NCBI GenBank assembly: GCA_902562875.1
Contig: CACEVB010000005.1
Span: 1 to 64,000 of the forward strand
Origin: an uncultured Pelagibacteraceae bacterium
Lineage (GTDB): Bacteria > Pseudomonadota > Alphaproteobacteria > Pelagibacterales > Pelagibacteraceae
DNA: 64,000 bases
Direction: 5' to 3'
In this document: positions 1-10,785 of the stretch, one piece after another
Layout of the letters: every line of letters begins with the position of its first letter
Numbering within the stretch: the stretch's first letter is position 1
Notes under the pieces: model-generated
Seen by the model: the letters and a program-made list of their open reading frames with translations, nothing else
Told to the model about the DNA's origin: nothing
Databases searched by the model: none
Position numbers and translations under genes: made by a program

Positions 1-30
1 TTCATAATATTTTTAATTTAAAGTTTTTTT

Positions 31-1032
31 TTAAAAACCAATAATTTCTTTTAATTTTGCTACTTTTTTTGATGATATTTTTTCAGCTTTTTCCTTACCA
101 TCAGACAAAACCTTGTCTATAAATGAATGGTCATTTCTTAATTTTTCAATTTCATCTGAAATTGGTGAAATTTTTTCTATAATAATTTCCGATAACGAAG
201 TTTTAAATTCAGAAAAATTTTTTCCCTCGAATTGATTTAAAGTTTTTTGCATACTTTGATTAGTTAAGCTTGAAAATATACTTAATAGATTTTCAGCTTC
301 AGGTCTATTTTTAAGATTTTTGCGATCAGATGGAATTGGCAATGAGTCAGTTTTAGCTTTTTTTATTTTATTAGAAATTTGGTCTCTTGTATCATTAAGA
401 TTTATTCTACTTAGATCAGTCAATTCAGATTTACTCATTTTTTTTTTACCATCTTTTAAACTCATTATTCTCGCAAATTCATTTTGAATAATCGGTTCAG
501 GAATTGTAAAAAAATTTTTTTTATTGTATTCTTGATTAAATTTTTGGGCAATGTCTCTTGTTAATTCGAGATGTTGTTTTTGGTCTTCCCCCACTGGAAC
601 ATGTGTTGTGTCATAAAGCAATATATCTGAGGCCATTAGCACTGGATAAATGTACAATCCAATGCTTGCTCTCTCCTTATCTTTTCCAACTTTTTCCTTA
701 AATTGTGTCATCCTATTAAGCCAACCCATCTTAGTATAACAACCGAGAAGCCAAGAGCATTCACTGTGTGCAGCGATTGAAGATTGCTTAAATAGAATAG
801 ATTTTTCATGATTCAATCCACTTGCTATGAAAGTGGCTGTTGTCTCTCTAATATTATTTTTGAGCTCAGATGGGTCTTGTTTTATTGTAACTGCGTGTAA
901 ATCAACAACACAATAAATACATTTTGTATTTTCTTGATTTTGGAAACTGACAAAATTTTGAATAGCTCCTAAATAGTTTCCTAAATGAAGATTCCCTGTA
1001 GGCTGAACTCCTGAAAATATTTTTTTTTCCAT
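31..1032 (-). CDS. trpS: tryptophanyl-tRNA synthetase
   Basis: N-term FSGVQPTGNLHLGNYLGAI and KMSKS motif (KKKMSKS). Confidence 0.97.
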   Translation of the reverse strand: MEKKIFSGVQPTGNLHLGNYLGAIQNFVSFQNQENTKCIYCVVDLHAVTIKQDPSELKNNIRETTATFIASGLNHEKSILFKQSSIAAHSECSWLLGCYTKMGWLNRMTQFKEKVGKDKERASIGLYIYPVLMASDILLYDTTHVPVGEDQKQHLELTRDIAQKFNQEYNKKNFFTIPEPIIQNEFARIMSLKDGKKKMSKSELTDLSRINLNDTRDQISNKIKKAKTDSLPIPSDRKNLKNRPEAENLLSIFSSLTNQSMQKTLNQFEGKNFSEFKTSLSEIIIEKISPISDEIEKLRNDHSFIDKVLSDGKEKAEKISSKKVAKLKEIIGF

Positions 1033-1035
1033 TTA

Positions 1036-2565
1036 TTAATATTTTAAATTAATATCAGATAATTTAAAAGCTTTAGTCAATATGGACGTTGCAAGATATA
1101 TAATAATTGCTAATAAAACTGCAAATATCATATATAAAAATTTATAATCACTGTTATATGCAAATAAATTCGAAAACTCATTTAAAATTAAATAAAACGA
1201 ATATATTGAAACAGAAGACGCACATAAAGTTTTTAATGATGAGAATAACATTGTATTATTTAGAACAAAATAATTTTTTGAATTTAAAAACAAAAATAGT
1301 AATATTACATTTATCCAGGAAGAAATACTTGTTGCAATTGGAATAATAATAAAACCAATTTTACCAAAAAAAGTAACACTAATAATAATATTTAATAATA
1401 CTGATATTACTGAAAAATAAAAAGGAGTTTTGGTATCTTGTCTAGCAAATAAAAAAGCAGAAAATATTTTTATAAAAGCGAATGCTGGAACACCAAATGC
1501 AAAAAAAAATAAAGCTTTTGAGGAATTTTTAACACTTAAGATATCAAAAGATCCATATCCAAATAAACTTGAGGTTATTTGTTCGGATCCTACGAGTAAT
1601 GCAAACATAGCTGGCATACTTAAAAATAGACTTAACTCAAGTGATTTTTGTTGTATAAAATTAATTTTAGCTAAATTATTTGTTGATATATATTTGCTTA
1701 AACTTGGAAGTAAAATTGTTCCAATTGCTATACCAGCAATTGCAAGATTTATCTGATAAATTCTGTCGGCATAATAAAGGTAAGACACAGCATTTGCCTG
1801 GAGCGAAGCGATTATGGTTCCAACTAAAATATTAATTTGGGTGACACCTGATGAAAATATACTTGGGACAAGTTTTTTAAAAAAAAATTTAATTTTATTA
1901 TTAAACTTAAATTTAAATGAGATTTTTGGACTAAAATATTTTTTTACAAAATAGAATAATACAAGTAATTGTAATAATCCTGACACGGAAACACCATATG
2001 ATAAATAAATAACAATTTTATCTTCAAGGCTTAAATCAATTAAAAGAATAATAATTAAAATTAAATTTAATATTATTGGAGCAGCTGCAGATACTGCAAA
2101 TTTATTATGTGAATTTAAAATTGCAGCAAAGAATGATGCTATACTGATAAAAAATAAAAAAGGAAAAGTTATTCTTGTTAAAAGAATTGCTAATTCAAAT
2201 TTAGGATCACTATCTGTAAAACCAGGAGCAATCAATTTAATAAACAAAGGCATAAAAATTTCAATGATCAAAACTACAATTAATAATACTATAACTAAAA
2301 AATTGAATATTTGATTTGAGAAGTCCTCGGCTTTTTTATTTGATTTTCTTAGCTCCGATGCATAACTTGGCACAAATGCAGCATTGAATGTTCCCTCTGA
2401 AAACAATCTTCGAAAAGTGTTTGGAATTCTAAAAGCAACAAAGAATGCATCAGATAATGGGCCAGAACCTAATGAAATTGCTATCAAAAAGTCCCTAAAG
2501 TATCCCAGAAACCTACTCAAAAAGGTAAAGATACTAAACGTGCTGGTTGACTTAATTAGATTCAT
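1036..2565 (-). CDS. murJ: lipid II flippase MurJ/MviN
   Basis: multi-TM protein with MviN N-term (FLGYFRDFLIAISLGSGPLSDAFFVAFRIPNTFRRLFSEGTFNAAFVPSY). Confidence 0.96.
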   Translation of the reverse strand: MNLIKSTSTFSIFTFLSRFLGYFRDFLIAISLGSGPLSDAFFVAFRIPNTFRRLFSEGTFNAAFVPSYASELRKSNKKAEDFSNQIFNFLVIVLLIVVLIIEIFMPLFIKLIAPGFTDSDPKFELAILLTRITFPFLFFISIASFFAAILNSHNKFAVSAAAPIILNLILIIILLIDLSLEDKIVIYLSYGVSVSGLLQLLVLFYFVKKYFSPKISFKFKFNNKIKFFFKKLVPSIFSSGVTQINILVGTIIASLQANAVSYLYYADRIYQINLAIAGIAIGTILLPSLSKYISTNNLAKINFIQQKSLELSLFLSMPAMFALLVGSEQITSSLFGYGSFDILSVKNSSKALFFFAFGVPAFAFIKIFSAFLFARQDTKTPFYFSVISVLLNIIISVTFFGKIGFIIIPIATSISSWINVILLFLFLNSKNYFVLNNTMLFSSLKTLCASSVSIYSFYLILNEFSNLFAYNSDYKFLYMIFAVLLAIIIYLATSILTKAFKLSDINLKY

Positions 2566-2614
2566 AAATCATATTAGTCATAACTTAGTTCTAATTTTAT
2601 ATCTAATTAAAAAA

Positions 2615-4903
2615 ATGAAAAAAAAAAAAATTGAACATTATTCTGATAAGGAGGCATTAGAATTTCATAATAGCAACAAATCTGGCAAGATTGAGATAGT
2701 GTCTTCAAAACCAATGGTTACTAAGCGAGATCTAGCTTTAGCATATTCTCCAGGTGTAGCTGCGCCAGTTAAAGCTATCTCGACAAATCCAGAGTTAGCA
2801 TATGATTATACAACAAAAGGAAATTTAGTTGCTGTAATTAGCAATGGTTCTGCAATACTTGGGCTTGGTAATTTAGGTGCTATTGCATCAAAACCAGTTA
2901 TGGAGGGAAAGGCAGTACTTTTTAAAAGATTTGCAGATATCGATGCTATTGATCTAGAAATCGATTCTAATAATTCAGAGGAAATTATTAATTCTATCAA
3001 AAGCTTCTCTAAAAGTTTTGGAGGCATAAATTTGGAAGATATCGCAGCACCAGATTGTTTTATAATAGAGGACAAATTAAAAAAATTATTAGATATACCA
3101 GTATTTCACGATGATCAGCATGGAACTGCTATCATTACATATGCAGCCCTTATGAATGCGATAGATATATCAAAAAAAAATATTAAAAAAGTTAAAATTG
3201 TAGTTAACGGCGCTGGTGCATCGGCTATGGCTTGTTCAAATCTTTTTGTTAAAGCAGGAGTTAATAAATCAAATATTATTATGCTTGACAGTAAAGGAGT
3301 AATTAAAAAAGAGAGAAAAAATTTAAATAAATGGAAACTTAAGTATGCGACTAACAATAAAGCAAAAAATCTTTCTGATGCTATTAAAGGTGCCGATGTT
3401 TTTTTAGGTCTTTCATCTGCAGGAGTATTAAGTAAAGCGAATGTGAAAAGTATGGCAAAAAATCCAATAATTTTTGCATGTGCTAACCCTGACCCTGAAA
3501 TTACTCCTGAAGAGATAGAAGAAGTAAGAGATGACGCAATAATTGCAACTGGAAGATCGGATTATCCAAACCAAGTAAATAATCTTTTGGGATTTCCATA
3601 TATTTTTAGAGGTGCACTCGATGTTAGAGCAAAGACTATAAACGATGAAATGAAAATAGCAGCCGCTAATGCAATCGCATATCTTGCTAGAGAAAGAGTT
3701 CCAGATGAAGTTGTTGCAGCGATGGGTGGAGATAGACCAAAGTATGGAAAAGATTATATTATTCCATCAACATTTGATCCTAGATTGATCAATGTGATTC
3801 CAGTGGCTGTTGCTAAAGCAGCAATAAAAACCGGTGTGGCTAGAAAAAAAATTTTTGATTTCGATTTTTACTCTGAACAATTAAAGCAAAGGCTCGATCC
3901 ATCGGTTACAATAATGCAAGGTATAAATTCACAAATTAAGAAAACACAAAAAAAAGTAGTTTTTGCAGACGGCGAGGATGAAAATACTTTAAAGGCTGCA
4001 ATTGCTTTTAAAAATAGCGGTTTTGGAATACCTATTCTGGTTGCAAAAGATAAGCTTGTAAAACAACGACTTAAAGAAATTGGATACAGTGAAAATTTCA
4101 ATATTGAAATAGTTAATTCTAATAAAAAAAAGTTGAGAGATAAATATGCAAAATATATATTTGAGAAATTACATAAATCACAAGGATTATTAGAAAGAGA
4201 TTGCGACAGACTAATTAGAAATGATAGGGTTATTTGGGGATCTTGTATGGTTGCCTGTGGAGATGCTGATGCTATGGTAACCGGTAATACCCGAAGATAT
4301 GGTCAATCGCTTCAGAAAATTACAAAAGTTGTACCTGCTAGGTCTGGTGAAATAATGTTTGGTTTAAATATGGTGGTTAATAAAGGTAAAACTGTTTTTA
4401 TTGGAGATACAAGTGTTCACGAATACCCAACTTCAAGTCAGTTAGCTGAGATAGCAATATCTTCTGCAAGAGTTGTCAGATTGTTTGGTTTCACTCCAAA
4501 AGTCGCTTTTTTATCTCATTCAACATTTGGACAACCGATGACAAGTAGGACAAAACATATTAGGGATGCTGTTGAAATATTAAAGCAAAAGAAAGTAGAT
4601 TTTAAATTTGATGGAGATATGCAGCCCGATGTAGCATTAAGCGAAGAATTTAAAGAACTTTATCCAATGTCAGAAATAGTAGGTAACGCAAATGTACTGA
4701 TAATGCCAGGCCAGCATAGTGCAGCAATTTCTTATAAAATTATGAAAACTATGAGTAGTTCAAAAGTTATAGGCCCTTTACTCATAGGATTGGGGGCTGC
4801 AATAGAAATAGCGCCATTAAGATGTTCTACATCTGAAATATTAAATTTAGCATCTGTTGCTGCCTACTCTGCAGGCATAATAAATTATGGAAAAAAAAAT
4901 TAA
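2615..4903 (+). CDS. maeB: NADP-dependent malic enzyme with C-terminal phosphotransacetylase-like domain
   Basis: SPGVAAPVKAI, FHDDQHGTAI and PTA-like C-term; ATG at 2615 chosen because the longer ORF from 2384 overlaps murJ antisense. Confidence 0.94.
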   Translation: MKKKKIEHYSDKEALEFHNSNKSGKIEIVSSKPMVTKRDLALAYSPGVAAPVKAISTNPELAYDYTTKGNLVAVISNGSAILGLGNLGAIASKPVMEGKAVLFKRFADIDAIDLEIDSNNSEEIINSIKSFSKSFGGINLEDIAAPDCFIIEDKLKKLLDIPVFHDDQHGTAIITYAALMNAIDISKKNIKKVKIVVNGAGASAMACSNLFVKAGVNKSNIIMLDSKGVIKKERKNLNKWKLKYATNNKAKNLSDAIKGADVFLGLSSAGVLSKANVKSMAKNPIIFACANPDPEITPEEIEEVRDDAIIATGRSDYPNQVNNLLGFPYIFRGALDVRAKTINDEMKIAAANAIAYLARERVPDEVVAAMGGDRPKYGKDYIIPSTFDPRLINVIPVAVAKAAIKTGVARKKIFDFDFYSEQLKQRLDPSVTIMQGINSQIKKTQKKVVFADGEDENTLKAAIAFKNSGFGIPILVAKDKLVKQRLKEIGYSENFNIEIVNSNKKKLRDKYAKYIFEKLHKSQGLLERDCDRLIRNDRVIWGSCMVACGDADAMVTGNTRRYGQSLQKITKVVPARSGEIMFGLNMVVNKGKTVFIGDTSVHEYPTSSQLAEIAISSARVVRLFGFTPKVAFLSHSTFGQPMTSRTKHIRDAVEILKQKKVDFKFDGDMQPDVALSEEFKELYPMSEIVGNANVLIMPGQHSAAISYKIMKTMSSSKVIGPLLIGLGAAIEIAPLRCSTSEILNLASVAAYSAGIINYGKKN

Positions 4904-5493
4904 TCTTTCTTAACTCTCAAGTCACTAACCATTAGTATACTTGTAATAACATCTTCAACGTCTAAAATTTCCTTGGCCTCTTTAATTATCTCATCTCGTT
5001 CCTCTTCATTTTGGGATATGCCATAAACGTAAATAGTTTTCTTATAGGTATCTATTTGATAATTAACAGCTATTATTTTTTTGTTGAAAATCATCGCTGA
5101 TCTAAGTTGAGATGTTATTAAAATATCTTTTGCAGATTGTTGGAAATTAAAATCTTCTTTTATCTTAATGTCGTTTTTCACTGATCTTGCTCCTTTAGTT
5201 TCCCAAGCTAATTTAGTTATTTTTAGCTTTTCTTCGGGGGCGTTTACTTTTCCTGTAATAAATATTCTGCCATCTAAAATTTTAGTTTTTACATCTAGTA
5301 AGTAGCTTTTGTTTAAACTAATTAATCTAGCATCCAAACTTTTATCCATTATAGAATCATCAATTTGAGTTCCTAAAGATCTTGGATCAATTGCAACAGT
5401 TACGCCTGTTCCAAATAAACCTGTTGAAGAAGCCCCTATACATCCAGATAAAAATAATAAAACAAATAATTTAAATAGACTTTTTATTTTCAT
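4900..5493 (-). CDS. BON-domain lipoprotein
   Basis: lipobox LFLSGCIG; two BON-like repeats; start at internal Met preferred. Confidence 0.8.
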   Translation of the reverse strand: MKIKSLFKLFVLLFLSGCIGASSTGLFGTGVTVAIDPRSLGTQIDDSIMDKSLDARLISLNKSYLLDVKTKILDGRIFITGKVNAPEEKLKITKLAWETKGARSVKNDIKIKEDFNFQQSAKDILITSQLRSAMIFNKKIIAVNYQIDTYKKTIYVYGISQNEEERDEIIKEAKEILDVEDVITSILMVSDLRVKKD

Positions 5494-6341
5494 TTTTTTA
5501 AATTTAAACAATAACTGTAAATTATAGATTTTTTAATTTCATTATCTTTATTAATAATTTTACAAATATCTTTAACACTTAATTTATTAATTAACTTCTG
5601 TATTATATATTTATCTGATTCGCTTAATATTGATGTGCTTTTTTTTGAGTGATCTTTATTTGATATTACTACAGTAATTTCACCTTTCAAATTTTCAGGG
5701 AATTTTTTTACATCATTTATATTTAACCTTATAAATTCTTCATAAAATTTTGTGATTTCTCGACACAAAACTATCTTCCTATCAATAAAATATTTTCTGA
5801 GTGATGGAATAATTCTATTTAACTTTTTTGGTGAAATAAAGAATACAATAGATGAATTTAGTTTAGATAAACTATTAAATTCTTTATCTATTTGTGAATT
5901 TTTATCTGAAATAAAACCTAAAAAATAAAATTTATCTGAAAACCCACTAACAGAAATTGCTGCTGTAACAGCAGATGGTCCAGGAATTGGAATAATGTTT
6001 ATATCTTTTTTAATACATTCTTTTATTAAAATTAGACCCGGGTCTGATATTGCTGGTGTACCAGCGTCAGATATTAAAGATACTATATTTTTTGAATTTA
6101 TTAATTTGTTTATTTTTTTTATATTGCTTTTTTCATTAAATTTATGATTTGATATTAAATTAGTATTTATGTTGTAGTGATTTAAAATTTTTTTTGCTAC
6201 TCTTGTATCTTCACACAATATATAGTCTGAATTTTTGAGTATTTCTAAAGCTCTAAGTGTGATATCTCCAAGATTACCAATAGGAGTAGTTACAAGATAT
6301 AATCCTTTCCTTATCTTATTTTTGTCTAGTTCTAGGTGCAT
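5490..6341 (-). CDS. rsmI: 16S rRNA (cytidine1402-2'-O)-methyltransferase
   Basis: GLYLVTTPIGNLGDITLRALEILK, CEDTRV, SDAGTPAISDPG. Confidence 0.97.
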   Translation of the reverse strand: MHLELDKNKIRKGLYLVTTPIGNLGDITLRALEILKNSDYILCEDTRVAKKILNHYNINTNLISNHKFNEKSNIKKINKLINSKNIVSLISDAGTPAISDPGLILIKECIKKDINIIPIPGPSAVTAAISVSGFSDKFYFLGFISDKNSQIDKEFNSLSKLNSSIVFFISPKKLNRIIPSLRKYFIDRKIVLCREITKFYEEFIRLNINDVKKFPENLKGEITVVISNKDHSKKSTSILSESDKYIIQKLINKLSVKDICKIINKDNEIKKSIIYSYCLNLKK

Positions 6342-6371
6342 AATTTAGCAGTTTATAATATTAACATATCA

Positions 6372-7523
6372 ATGAAAATTTTTTTTAAATATTATTTTTT
6401 AATTTTTATTATTTTAAGTTTTTATACTAAAGCTATTGGTCAAAACGAAATTAAAATTGGGTTAATAGTTCCTTTATCTGGCGAAAATAAAGAGATTGGT
6501 GAAAGCATAGTAAATACAACTAGGATGGCACTGAACTCAATAAAAGATAGTAAAATTCAATTATTTCCAAAAGACTCTAACTCAAATCCTGACCAAACTC
6601 TGAAAGTATCAAAACAACTTTATGAAGAACAGGGCATAGAAATTATTATTGGACCAGTTTTTAACGACTCTATAAAATATTTAGATCAACTTCCTAATAT
6701 TACTTTTTTATCTTTTACTAATAAATTTACGTATAATTATGAAAATGTTATAAATACAGGTGTAAATGCCGTATCGCAAATAAATGCAATAAAAAAATTT
6801 TTAAAATTAAATAATTTTAATAAAACTCTTTTTTTAATTCCTAATAATAATTTTAAAAAAGAAATAGAGGGAGCAATTTCAAATACTAAAATTAAATTTG
6901 TTAAAAAATTTATATATGATACCGACCCGACAATTCTTACTTCGCAAATAGAAAAAGTTACTAAATATAATCAAAGAAAACAAAATTTGATTGACGAAAT
7001 TGAAAGAGTAGAAAAATCAAATGATCCAAACAAAGAGAATAAATTAATAAATTTAAGCAAGAGAGATACGATAGGTAATATAAATTTCGATTCTATAATA
7101 ATGTCTGATTTTGATGAAAGTTTAAAGAGTGTTACAACTTCATTACTTTATACTGATGTTTCTCCTAAAAGAGCTACGTATATAACTTTTAATCAATGGT
7201 TTGATAATTCTTTACTAAATGAGGAATCAATACAGCCAATATATTTTCCTTCAGTTAATAAATCTAATTATGAAAAGTATATTTATGAATATAATTTGAA
7301 TTTCGAAACAAACCCAAATCATGTTTCGTTTTTAAGCTACGATTTAGTTGGTCTAATATATTACTTGCTATTAAATAATGATTTTAAAGTTGATAAAAAT
7401 ATTTTTTCTCAAGAAAGTAGATTTAAAGGGAAAAACGGTATTTTTAAAATTGATAATAATAAAATAACACATGAACTAAATTTTTATTCAGTAGAAAATA
7501 AAAGTTTTAAAAAAATTTTTTAA
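6372..7523 (+). CDS. penicillin-binding protein activator / periplasmic ligand-binding (LpoA-like)
   Basis: signal peptide, then IKIGLIVPLSGENKEIGESI periplasmic-binding fold; start at the Met preceding the signal peptide. Confidence 0.75.
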   Translation: MKIFFKYYFLIFIILSFYTKAIGQNEIKIGLIVPLSGENKEIGESIVNTTRMALNSIKDSKIQLFPKDSNSNPDQTLKVSKQLYEEQGIEIIIGPVFNDSIKYLDQLPNITFLSFTNKFTYNYENVINTGVNAVSQINAIKKFLKLNNFNKTLFLIPNNNFKKEIEGAISNTKIKFVKKFIYDTDPTILTSQIEKVTKYNQRKQNLIDEIERVEKSNDPNKENKLINLSKRDTIGNINFDSIIMSDFDESLKSVTTSLLYTDVSPKRATYITFNQWFDNSLLNEESIQPIYFPSVNKSNYEKYIYEYNLNFETNPNHVSFLSYDLVGLIYYLLLNNDFKVDKNIFSQESRFKGKNGIFKIDNNKITHELNFYSVENKSFKKIF

Positions 7524-8109
7524 TTTTTTTAAATGCTTTAATTCTATGATCAATTTTAAGTTTATCTAGATATCGCATTTGAGAAAAAGTTTTTTTTTTT
7601 CCATTAGGAATAAAAATTGGATCATAACCAAAACCATTATTTCCGAGTTTTTTTTTTGAAATTGTTCCCTTGATTATACCTAAAGATTGAATTGGTTTTT
7701 TTTTTAAACCAAAAATAGTTAAAGCACAGATAAATCTTGCTGTAATTTTCCTTTTTTTCCAATTTTTATCAATTTTAGAAAATTTTGAATAAATCTTTGA
7801 TATTGCTAAATCAAAATTGTTTTCTTTTCCTGCCCATCTTGCTGAATAAATTCCAGGACGACCATTTAACATATCAATCTCAAGACCCGAGTCATCTGCT
7901 ATACAAATTTTTTTTGACTTTTTTGAAAAAAATTTTGCTTTAATTAAAGAATTTTCTAAAAATGTACTACCGTTCTCTTTGGGGCTTTTTATTCCATAGT
8001 TCTTTGGTGAGCTAATAACGCACGATTTTGGTATCAAATCTCTAATTTCTCTTAATTTTCCTGCGTTATTCGTTCCTATAATGATTTCAGTTATTTTTTT
8101 TTTAGACAT
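7507..8109 (-). CDS. rdgB: non-canonical purine NTP pyrophosphatase (RdgB/HAM1)
   Basis: IGTNNAGKLREI, DDSGLEIDMLNGRPGIYSARWAG, GFGYDPIF. Confidence 0.96.
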   Translation of the reverse strand: MSKKKITEIIIGTNNAGKLREIRDLIPKSCVISSPKNYGIKSPKENGSTFLENSLIKAKFFSKKSKKICIADDSGLEIDMLNGRPGIYSARWAGKENNFDLAISKIYSKFSKIDKNWKKRKITARFICALTIFGLKKKPIQSLGIIKGTISKKKLGNNGFGYDPIFIPNGKKKTFSQMRYLDKLKIDHRIKAFKKIKKFF

Positions 8110-8145
8110 CTAGAATTTTTTAATTTTCTTACCATATAGTAATTA

Positions 8146-8781
8146 ATGGAAAAAGAAGAAATTAAACAACAAGAAGAAATCAATAACAATGAAGATAACG
8201 ATGTTGAAGATAACAGTAACCCAGCCTCCGAAGATATAACAGATAAGGAAGAAAAATTAACACCAGAGGAAGAAATTAATCAATTAAAAGATAAAGTAAC
8301 AAGAACTTTTGCTGAAATGGAAAATCAGAGAAGAAGATTTGAAAAAGAAAAAGATGAAGCTTTTGAATATGGCGGTTTTTCTTTTGCAAAAGAAACTCTT
8401 AATCTTTTGGATAATTTAGAGAGATCAAGATCTTCACTTGAAAGTGACGAAACATTAAAAGGTACTGAAGCTTTAAATAAATTGATTGAACATCTCAATA
8501 TTATAACTAAGGATATGCTAACAATATTTAAAAAAAATAATATTGAGCCTATAATTGCTTTAAATCAAAAATTAGATCCAAATATACATCAAGCAATGAT
8601 GGAAATTGAGGATGATGCAAAAGAAATCGGAACAATAGTTCAAGAAATTCAAAAAGGCTTTATGATGAAGGACAGATTGCTTAGGCCCTCATTGGTTGCA
8701 GTATCTAAAAAGAAAGATAGTCAAGTTTCCTCAAATGCTGAAAAAAATGAGGAAAATCGGGAAAAAATAGATGAAAATTAA
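8146..8781 (+). CDS. grpE: nucleotide exchange factor GrpE
   Basis: acidic N-term, RTFAEMENQRRRFEKEK, upstream of dnaK. Confidence 0.96.
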   Translation: MEKEEIKQQEEINNNEDNDVEDNSNPASEDITDKEEKLTPEEEINQLKDKVTRTFAEMENQRRRFEKEKDEAFEYGGFSFAKETLNLLDNLERSRSSLESDETLKGTEALNKLIEHLNIITKDMLTIFKKNNIEPIIALNQKLDPNIHQAMMEIEDDAKEIGTIVQEIQKGFMMKDRLLRPSLVAVSKKKDSQVSSNAEKNEENREKIDEN

Positions 8782-8793
8782 TTTTAGTATGAG

Positions 8794-8821
8794 GTTGTAG
8801 AAGCAGAATTAACACTTATAT
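8794..8821 (+). promoter_or_regulatory. candidate RpoH-type promoter of dnaK
   Basis: GTTG-N17-CTTATAT, close to alphaproteobacterial RpoH consensus CTTG-N17/18-CYTATNT. Confidence 0.45.
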
Positions 8822-8835
8822 AAATATTATAAATT

Positions 8836-10758
8836 ATGAGTAAAGTAATAGGAATAGATTTAGGTACTACAAATTCTTGCGTGGCGATAATGGAAGGTTC
8901 GCAAGCTAAAGTATTAGAAAATGCAGAGGGTGCTAGAACTACTCCATCGGTAGTGGCATTTACAGATGGAGACGAAAAATTAATTGGTCAACCTGCAAAA
9001 AGACAAGCTGTAACTAATCCGGAAAATACTATTTTTGCAGTTAAAAGATTAATTGGAAGAAATTTTAATGATCCGACTGTAAAAAAGGATATTGAAAGTG
9101 CTCCATTTAAAATTGTAAGTTCAGATAAAGGAGATGCCTGGATAGAAGCCAAAGGACAAAAGTACTCTCCCTCTCAAATATCAGCTTTTACGCTTCAAAA
9201 AATGAAAGAAACTGCAGAAAAATATTTAGGCTCTGAAGTCAAACAAGCTGTAATTACAGTTCCAGCTTATTTTAATGATGCGCAAAGACAAGCAACTAAA
9301 GATGCAGGAAAAATTGCAGGTCTTGAAGTTTTGAGAATTATCAATGAGCCGACTGCAGCGTCTTTAGCGTATGGTTTAGAAAAAAAAGCAAGTAAAAAAA
9401 TAGCAGTTTATGATCTTGGTGGTGGAACTTTCGATGTTTCAATATTGGAATTGGGTGATGGCGTTTTTGAGGTTAAGTCGACTAATGGAGATACATTTCT
9501 TGGGGGTGAAGATTTTGATAATTCTATAGTAGATTATCTTTTGTCAGAATTTAAAAAAGAGAATGGTATAGACTTAAAAACAGATAAGCTTGCATTGCAG
9601 AGACTGAAGGAAGCTGCTGAAAAAGCCAAAATAGAGTTATCATCAGCTAATCAAACTGAGATAAACTTGCCATTTATAACAGCTGATAAAACAGGTCCAA
9701 AACATATAAATTTAAAAATGACAAGGGCTAAATTAGAGGCATTAGTTGAGGATTTAATTTCTAGAACCACTTCACCATGTCAAACAGCTTTAAAAGATGC
9801 CGGGTTATCTGCTAGTGAAATAGATGAAATTGTGCTTGTTGGTGGTATGACAAGAATGCCAAAAGTTGTTGATGAAGTAAAAAATTTTTTTGGTAAAGAA
9901 CCAAATAAGTCTGTAAACCCAGATGAGGTTGTAGCTATGGGTGCGGCTATACAAGCTGGTGTTTTACAGGGGGACGTTAAAGATGTGTTGCTGCTTGATG
10001 TTACCCCTCTATCGCTCGGAATAGAGACGTTAGGAGGAGTTTCAACTAAATTAATTGACAAAAATACAACAATACCAACAAAAAAAAGCCAAGTTTTTTC
10101 AACTGCTGAGGACAATCAACCTGCCGTTTCGATAAGAGTTTTACAAGGAGAAAGAGAAATGGCCTCTGATAATAAAGTTCTAGGTAATTTTGAATTAGTT
10201 GGTATAGCCCCGGCCCCCAGAGGAGTACCACAAATTGAGGTGACTTTTGATATAGATGCTAACGGTATTGTTAACGTATCTGCTAAAGACAAAGGTACAG
10301 GCAAAGAACAAAAAATTCAAATTCAAGCTTCAGGTGGTTTAAGCGATGAGGAGATAAGTCAAATGGTAAAAGACGCTGAGTCTAATAAAGAAGCTGACAA
10401 AAAAAAGAGGGAGTCAGTAGATGCTAGAAATCAAGCAGACACATTACTTCACTCAACTGAAAAAAATTTAAAGGAACACGGAAGTAAAGTATCTGATGCA
10501 GATAAAAAAATAATTGAGGATGCATCAGCTAACTTGAGAAATGCCTTAAAAGGCACTGACGTTGAAGAATTAAAAAAGAAAACCCAAGACTTAGTTCAAG
10601 CATCCATGAAGTTGGGTGAGGCTATTTATAAGTCACAACAAAGTGCGAAACCTGAAAACAATCAAAATGATTCTAAGAAAGAGGAAAAGAAAGACGAAAA
10701 CGTTGTTGATGCAGATTTTGAAGAAGTAAAAGACGATAATAAAGAAAAAAGCGCCTAA
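8836..10758 (+). CDS. dnaK: chaperone DnaK
   Basis: [17 protein letters not shown]; full-length Hsp70. Confidence 0.99.
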   Translation: MSKVIGIDLGTTNSCVAIMEGSQAKVLENAEGARTTPSVVAFTDGDEKLIGQPAKRQAVTNPENTIFAVKRLIGRNFNDPTVKKDIESAPFKIVSSDKGDAWIEAKGQKYSPSQISAFTLQKMKETAEKYLGSEVKQAVITVPAYFNDAQRQATKDAGKIAGLEVLRIINEPTAASLAYGLEKKASKKIAVYDLGGGTFDVSILELGDGVFEVKSTNGDTFLGGEDFDNSIVDYLLSEFKKENGIDLKTDKLALQRLKEAAEKAKIELSSANQTEINLPFITADKTGPKHINLKMTRAKLEALVEDLISRTTSPCQTALKDAGLSASEIDEIVLVGGMTRMPKVVDEVKNFFGKEPNKSVNPDEVVAMGAAIQAGVLQGDVKDVLLLDVTPLSLGIETLGGVSTKLIDKNTTIPTKKSQVFSTAEDNQPAVSIRVLQGEREMASDNKVLGNFELVGIAPAPRGVPQIEVTFDIDANGIVNVSAKDKGTGKEQKIQIQASGGLSDEEISQMVKDAESNKEADKKKRESVDARNQADTLLHSTEKNLKEHGSKVSDADKKIIEDASANLRNALKGTDVEELKKKTQDLVQASMKLGEAIYKSQQSAKPENNQNDSKKEEKKDENVVDADFEEVKDDNKEKSA

Positions 10759-10785
10759 ATAACAACTGTTTGTCTATAACGTGTT

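Noticed and set aside
1107-1756. Plus-strand ORFs antisense to murJ
   Set aside because: Low-complexity shadow ORFs; murJ on the other strand explains the region.
2384-2614. N-terminal extension of the malic enzyme ORF (839 aa version)
   Set aside because: Antisense to the murJ 5' end, composition unlike the family; ATG at 2615 gives the expected N-terminus.
9780-10304. Minus-strand ORFs inside dnaK
   Set aside because: Antisense shadow ORFs of a highly conserved CDS; no recognisable domain.
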